In this document: in pieces, positions 42,616-43,932 of the stretch | Numbering within the stretch: the first letter of the stretch is position 1 | Layout of the letters: each line of letters begins with the position of its first letter | NCBI RefSeq assembly: GCF_007786445.1 | Contig: NZ_VNJI01000062.1 | Span: 1 to 43,932 of the forward strand | Length of the DNA: 43,932 nucleotides | Origin: Paenibacillus cremeus | GTDB lineage: Bacteria; Bacillota; Bacilli; Paenibacillales; NBRC-103111 | Reading direction: 5' to 3' | The notes under the pieces: model-generated | Seen by the model: the letters and a program-made list of their open reading frames with translations, nothing else | Database searches by the model: none | What the model was told of the DNA's origin: nothing | Position numbers and translations under genes: made by a program

Positions 42616-42750
42616 GTGAGAGTACAAGAAGTAATTCTTAATGATAATAAAAAGAGATATTTGCTGTTGGATGATGTAGGTATTCCAGTTGTTCCTGTGA
42701 CGAAGTATTTAAAATACCTGGATCAGACAGGTAAAAGCAACACACACTGA
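42616..42750 (+). pseudogene. Tyrosine recombinase (Tn554/phage integrase-like), N-terminus only
   Basis: GTG start after GGGAG. RVQEVILNDNKKRYLLLDD, then PVTKYLKYLDQTGKS, is the opening of Tn554 TnpA-like and related tyrosine recombinases. The frame stops at 42748-42750 after a two-base slip (ACAC run); one frame over it continues TLKTYLAWFE, as in the SAM-like core-binding domain. After about 42770 the IS110 fragment takes over. The catalytic domain is gone. Confidence 0.55.
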
Positions 42751-42763
42751 AGACTTATTTGGC

Positions 42764-43369
42764 TTGGTTCGAGTAAAAAATCTGAAGGAAGCAGCAAGCC
42801 GTTCAGTAGGCATACAACAAGGTGCAGAGACAGCTAAAATGGAGTTAAAACTCCTGCTGACCCAGTACGAATGGCTTCATAGCAAGCTCGAAGAACTAGA
42901 AACGAAATTAGATGAACTGCTGAGGCAGATCCCACATGTGCAGCAATTGCTTGCCATTAAAGGGATTGGAAGAGACACGATCGCAGGGTTTCTAGCTGAG
43001 ATAGGTGATATTGGTCAGTACCGTCATCCCAAACAGATCACGAAACTCGCTGGATTGAACTTGAACACAAATTCATCAGGCACACATAAAGGCCAGACAA
43101 AGATAACCAAGCGAGGGCTGAAACGTCTTCGTGCGTTGCTCTTTCGAATAATAATGCCGTTAGTTGCTAAAAACGCGGCCTTCCGAACCTTGCACGAATA
43201 CTACACGAAACGGCCGGTAAATCCATTGAAAAAGATGCAATCTCTGATCGCATTGTGTAACAAGCTCACACGAATCTTTTTCGGCATATTGAAGAAGGGC
43301 CATGAGTTCAGTGAAGAAAAGTTGATTCAGGATATCCCTCGATTTGTAGAATTTTCACAAGCAGCTTAA
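42764..43369 (+). pseudogene. IS110-family transposase, C-terminal half
   Basis: About 200 residues equal to the latter half of an IS110 transposase of 400 or so residues: a coiled-coil segment (LLTQYEWLHSKLEELETKLD), then the helix-hairpin-helix entry LLAIKGIGRDTIAGFLAEIG and the Tnp domain LAGLNLNTNSSGTHKGQTKI with the nucleophilic Ser in NSSG, followed by TKRGLKRLRALLFR. The RuvC-like DEDD half is missing, replaced by the recombinase fragment. It cannot transpose by itself. Confidence 0.85.
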
Positions 43370-43390
43370 TTGAACACTCTTGTAAGATGA

Positions 43391-43620
43391 TTACCTAAGC
43401 CACGGAGAGATAACAAGTAGCACGGATGAGTCGGAAAGGCACAATCCATACGGACGAAGATCCTGTCGGGCAGCATGTCTGACCTCCACCTCATGGATAG
43501 GTTGTATGAAGGAATGTGGGAGCGTAGACTCTGCGAGATGTGGGAGGGTTAACCGCCATGAGCCCATGACAAAGGTGCAACCATACTTTACCATAGTATC
43601 CACTATTTACAGATGGTGGT
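43391..43620 (+). mobile_element. 3' non-coding end of the IS110-type element (candidate bridge/seek RNA region)
   Basis: About 230 bases after the transposase stop have no ORF of merit but many short inverted segments, e.g. GGATCC-like GATCCTGTC near 43460, ACCTCCACCTCATGGATAGG near 43484, and GTGGGAG repeated near 43518 and 43540. In IS1111-type members of the IS110 family the guide RNA (seekRNA/bridge RNA) is encoded downstream of the transposase. The right end of the element was not located. Confidence 0.45.
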
Positions 43621-43932
43621 TTGGGTGAACAGCTTTTTTGCACTAAAGCAGACCCATATATTTCTTCCGCTACAACTTCATTCCATTGAAATGTTATCTG
43701 TAAAAAACCATAACGATTTCTGCCGTGAGGTTAACCCATTAGCAATCACCCATTAAACTCGGATTATAGTGACGGCAATCATACCAGAAACCTGCGTGGA
43801 TATGTTAAACTGATATGAACGAGGCGGTCAATACCCCTTCAATAATTCCGTAATTTTCTTAATTTAGGAATGGAAATACTCTTGTTCCAAACCAGGGATA
43901 CTTTAAAAATCTTGGCACGAAGGCAAAAGCGT
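43621..43932. other. No gene recognised
   Basis: 312 bases to the window end without a supported ORF. ATGAACGAGGCGG at 43816-43828 also occurs on the minus strand at 199-211, near the other IS110 end; it may be chance or a shared flank. Confidence 0.4.

Noticed and set aside
1..43369. IS110 pieces at both window ends as one composite transposon
   Set aside because: The N-terminal piece (1-100) and C-terminal piece (42764-43369) look like different IS110 subtypes, so a shared element bounding the window is not supported.

Overview
The window looks like a chromosomal segment of a spore-forming, Gram-positive Bacillota, most likely Paenibacillus or a close relative. Supporting signs are S-layer homology domains, a yra/cotF-type spore coat cluster, lipoprotein sugar-binding proteins of 500-570 residues with LplB/YtcP-type permeases and no linked ATPase, CcpA-type cre sites, strong AGGAGG ribosome sites with some TTG/GTG starts, and many Rho-independent terminators. 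These assignments come from reading motifs and family resemblance; no database search was possible.

Layout. 1-4.6 kb is accessory: the 5' end of an IS110 transposase (minus), a frameshifted Nudix gene, an S-layer-anchored glucosaminidase without a signal peptide, a coupled pair of CBO0543-like membrane proteins (minus) and a GNAT acetyltransferase. 4.8-6.4 kb holds an aldo/keto reductase, a Dabb-domain protein and a broken second aldo/keto reductase. 6.4-23.4 kb is the centrepiece, a GC-richer carbohydrate/sugar-acid locus: a divergent ROK repressor with a perfect palindrome between the promoters, a FucU-like mutarotase, an aldo/keto reductase, a TIM-barrel isomerase/epimerase, two Gfo/Idh/MocA oxidoreductases, an ABC importer (two permeases and a binding lipoprotein), two D-2-hydroxyacid dehydrogenases, an enolase-superfamily enzyme, an HpcH/HpaI aldolase, and, after a bidirectional terminator, a PhyH-type dioxygenase divergent from a second, orphan binding lipoprotein. 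Two perfect cre matches mark carbon catabolite control. The content fits an oxidative, non-phosphorylative route for a (deoxy)sugar: mutarotation, oxidation, dehydration, then aldol cleavage to pyruvate plus an aldehyde. The substrate is not determined.

23.5-30.5 kb carries a small membrane protein, rpiA, a flavin amine oxidase, a decayed stretch with an IS relic and a folded RNA-like segment (26788-26910), a pseudokinase-TM-PASTA protein, a prolyl-4-hydroxylase-like dioxygenase and a UlaG-like metallo-hydrolase. 30.5-36.6 kb includes an SH3b/NlpC-P60 protein with four near-identical 243-bp repeats, then a gene graveyard: a truncated nitroreductase, a doubly broken FMN reductase, and fragments of a DUF2325-like gene and a response regulator. 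The divergent nitroreductase and FMN reductase share an unusual 18-nt leader hairpin placed just before intrinsic terminators. A WGxxGxxG-tailed secreted protein, a Gly-rich membrane protein and a 47-residue Cys-containing peptide follow.

36.6-43.9 kb has a yellow/MRJP-like beta-propeller (minus), a second CBO0543 pair, a small coiled-coil protein (minus), the spore coat operon (small coat protein, CotF-like protein, AdhB, small coat protein, CotF-like protein), and a mobile-element scar: a tyrosine recombinase N-terminus abutting the C-terminal half of an IS110 transposase plus its long 3' non-coding end. No rRNA, tRNA or CRISPR array was seen.
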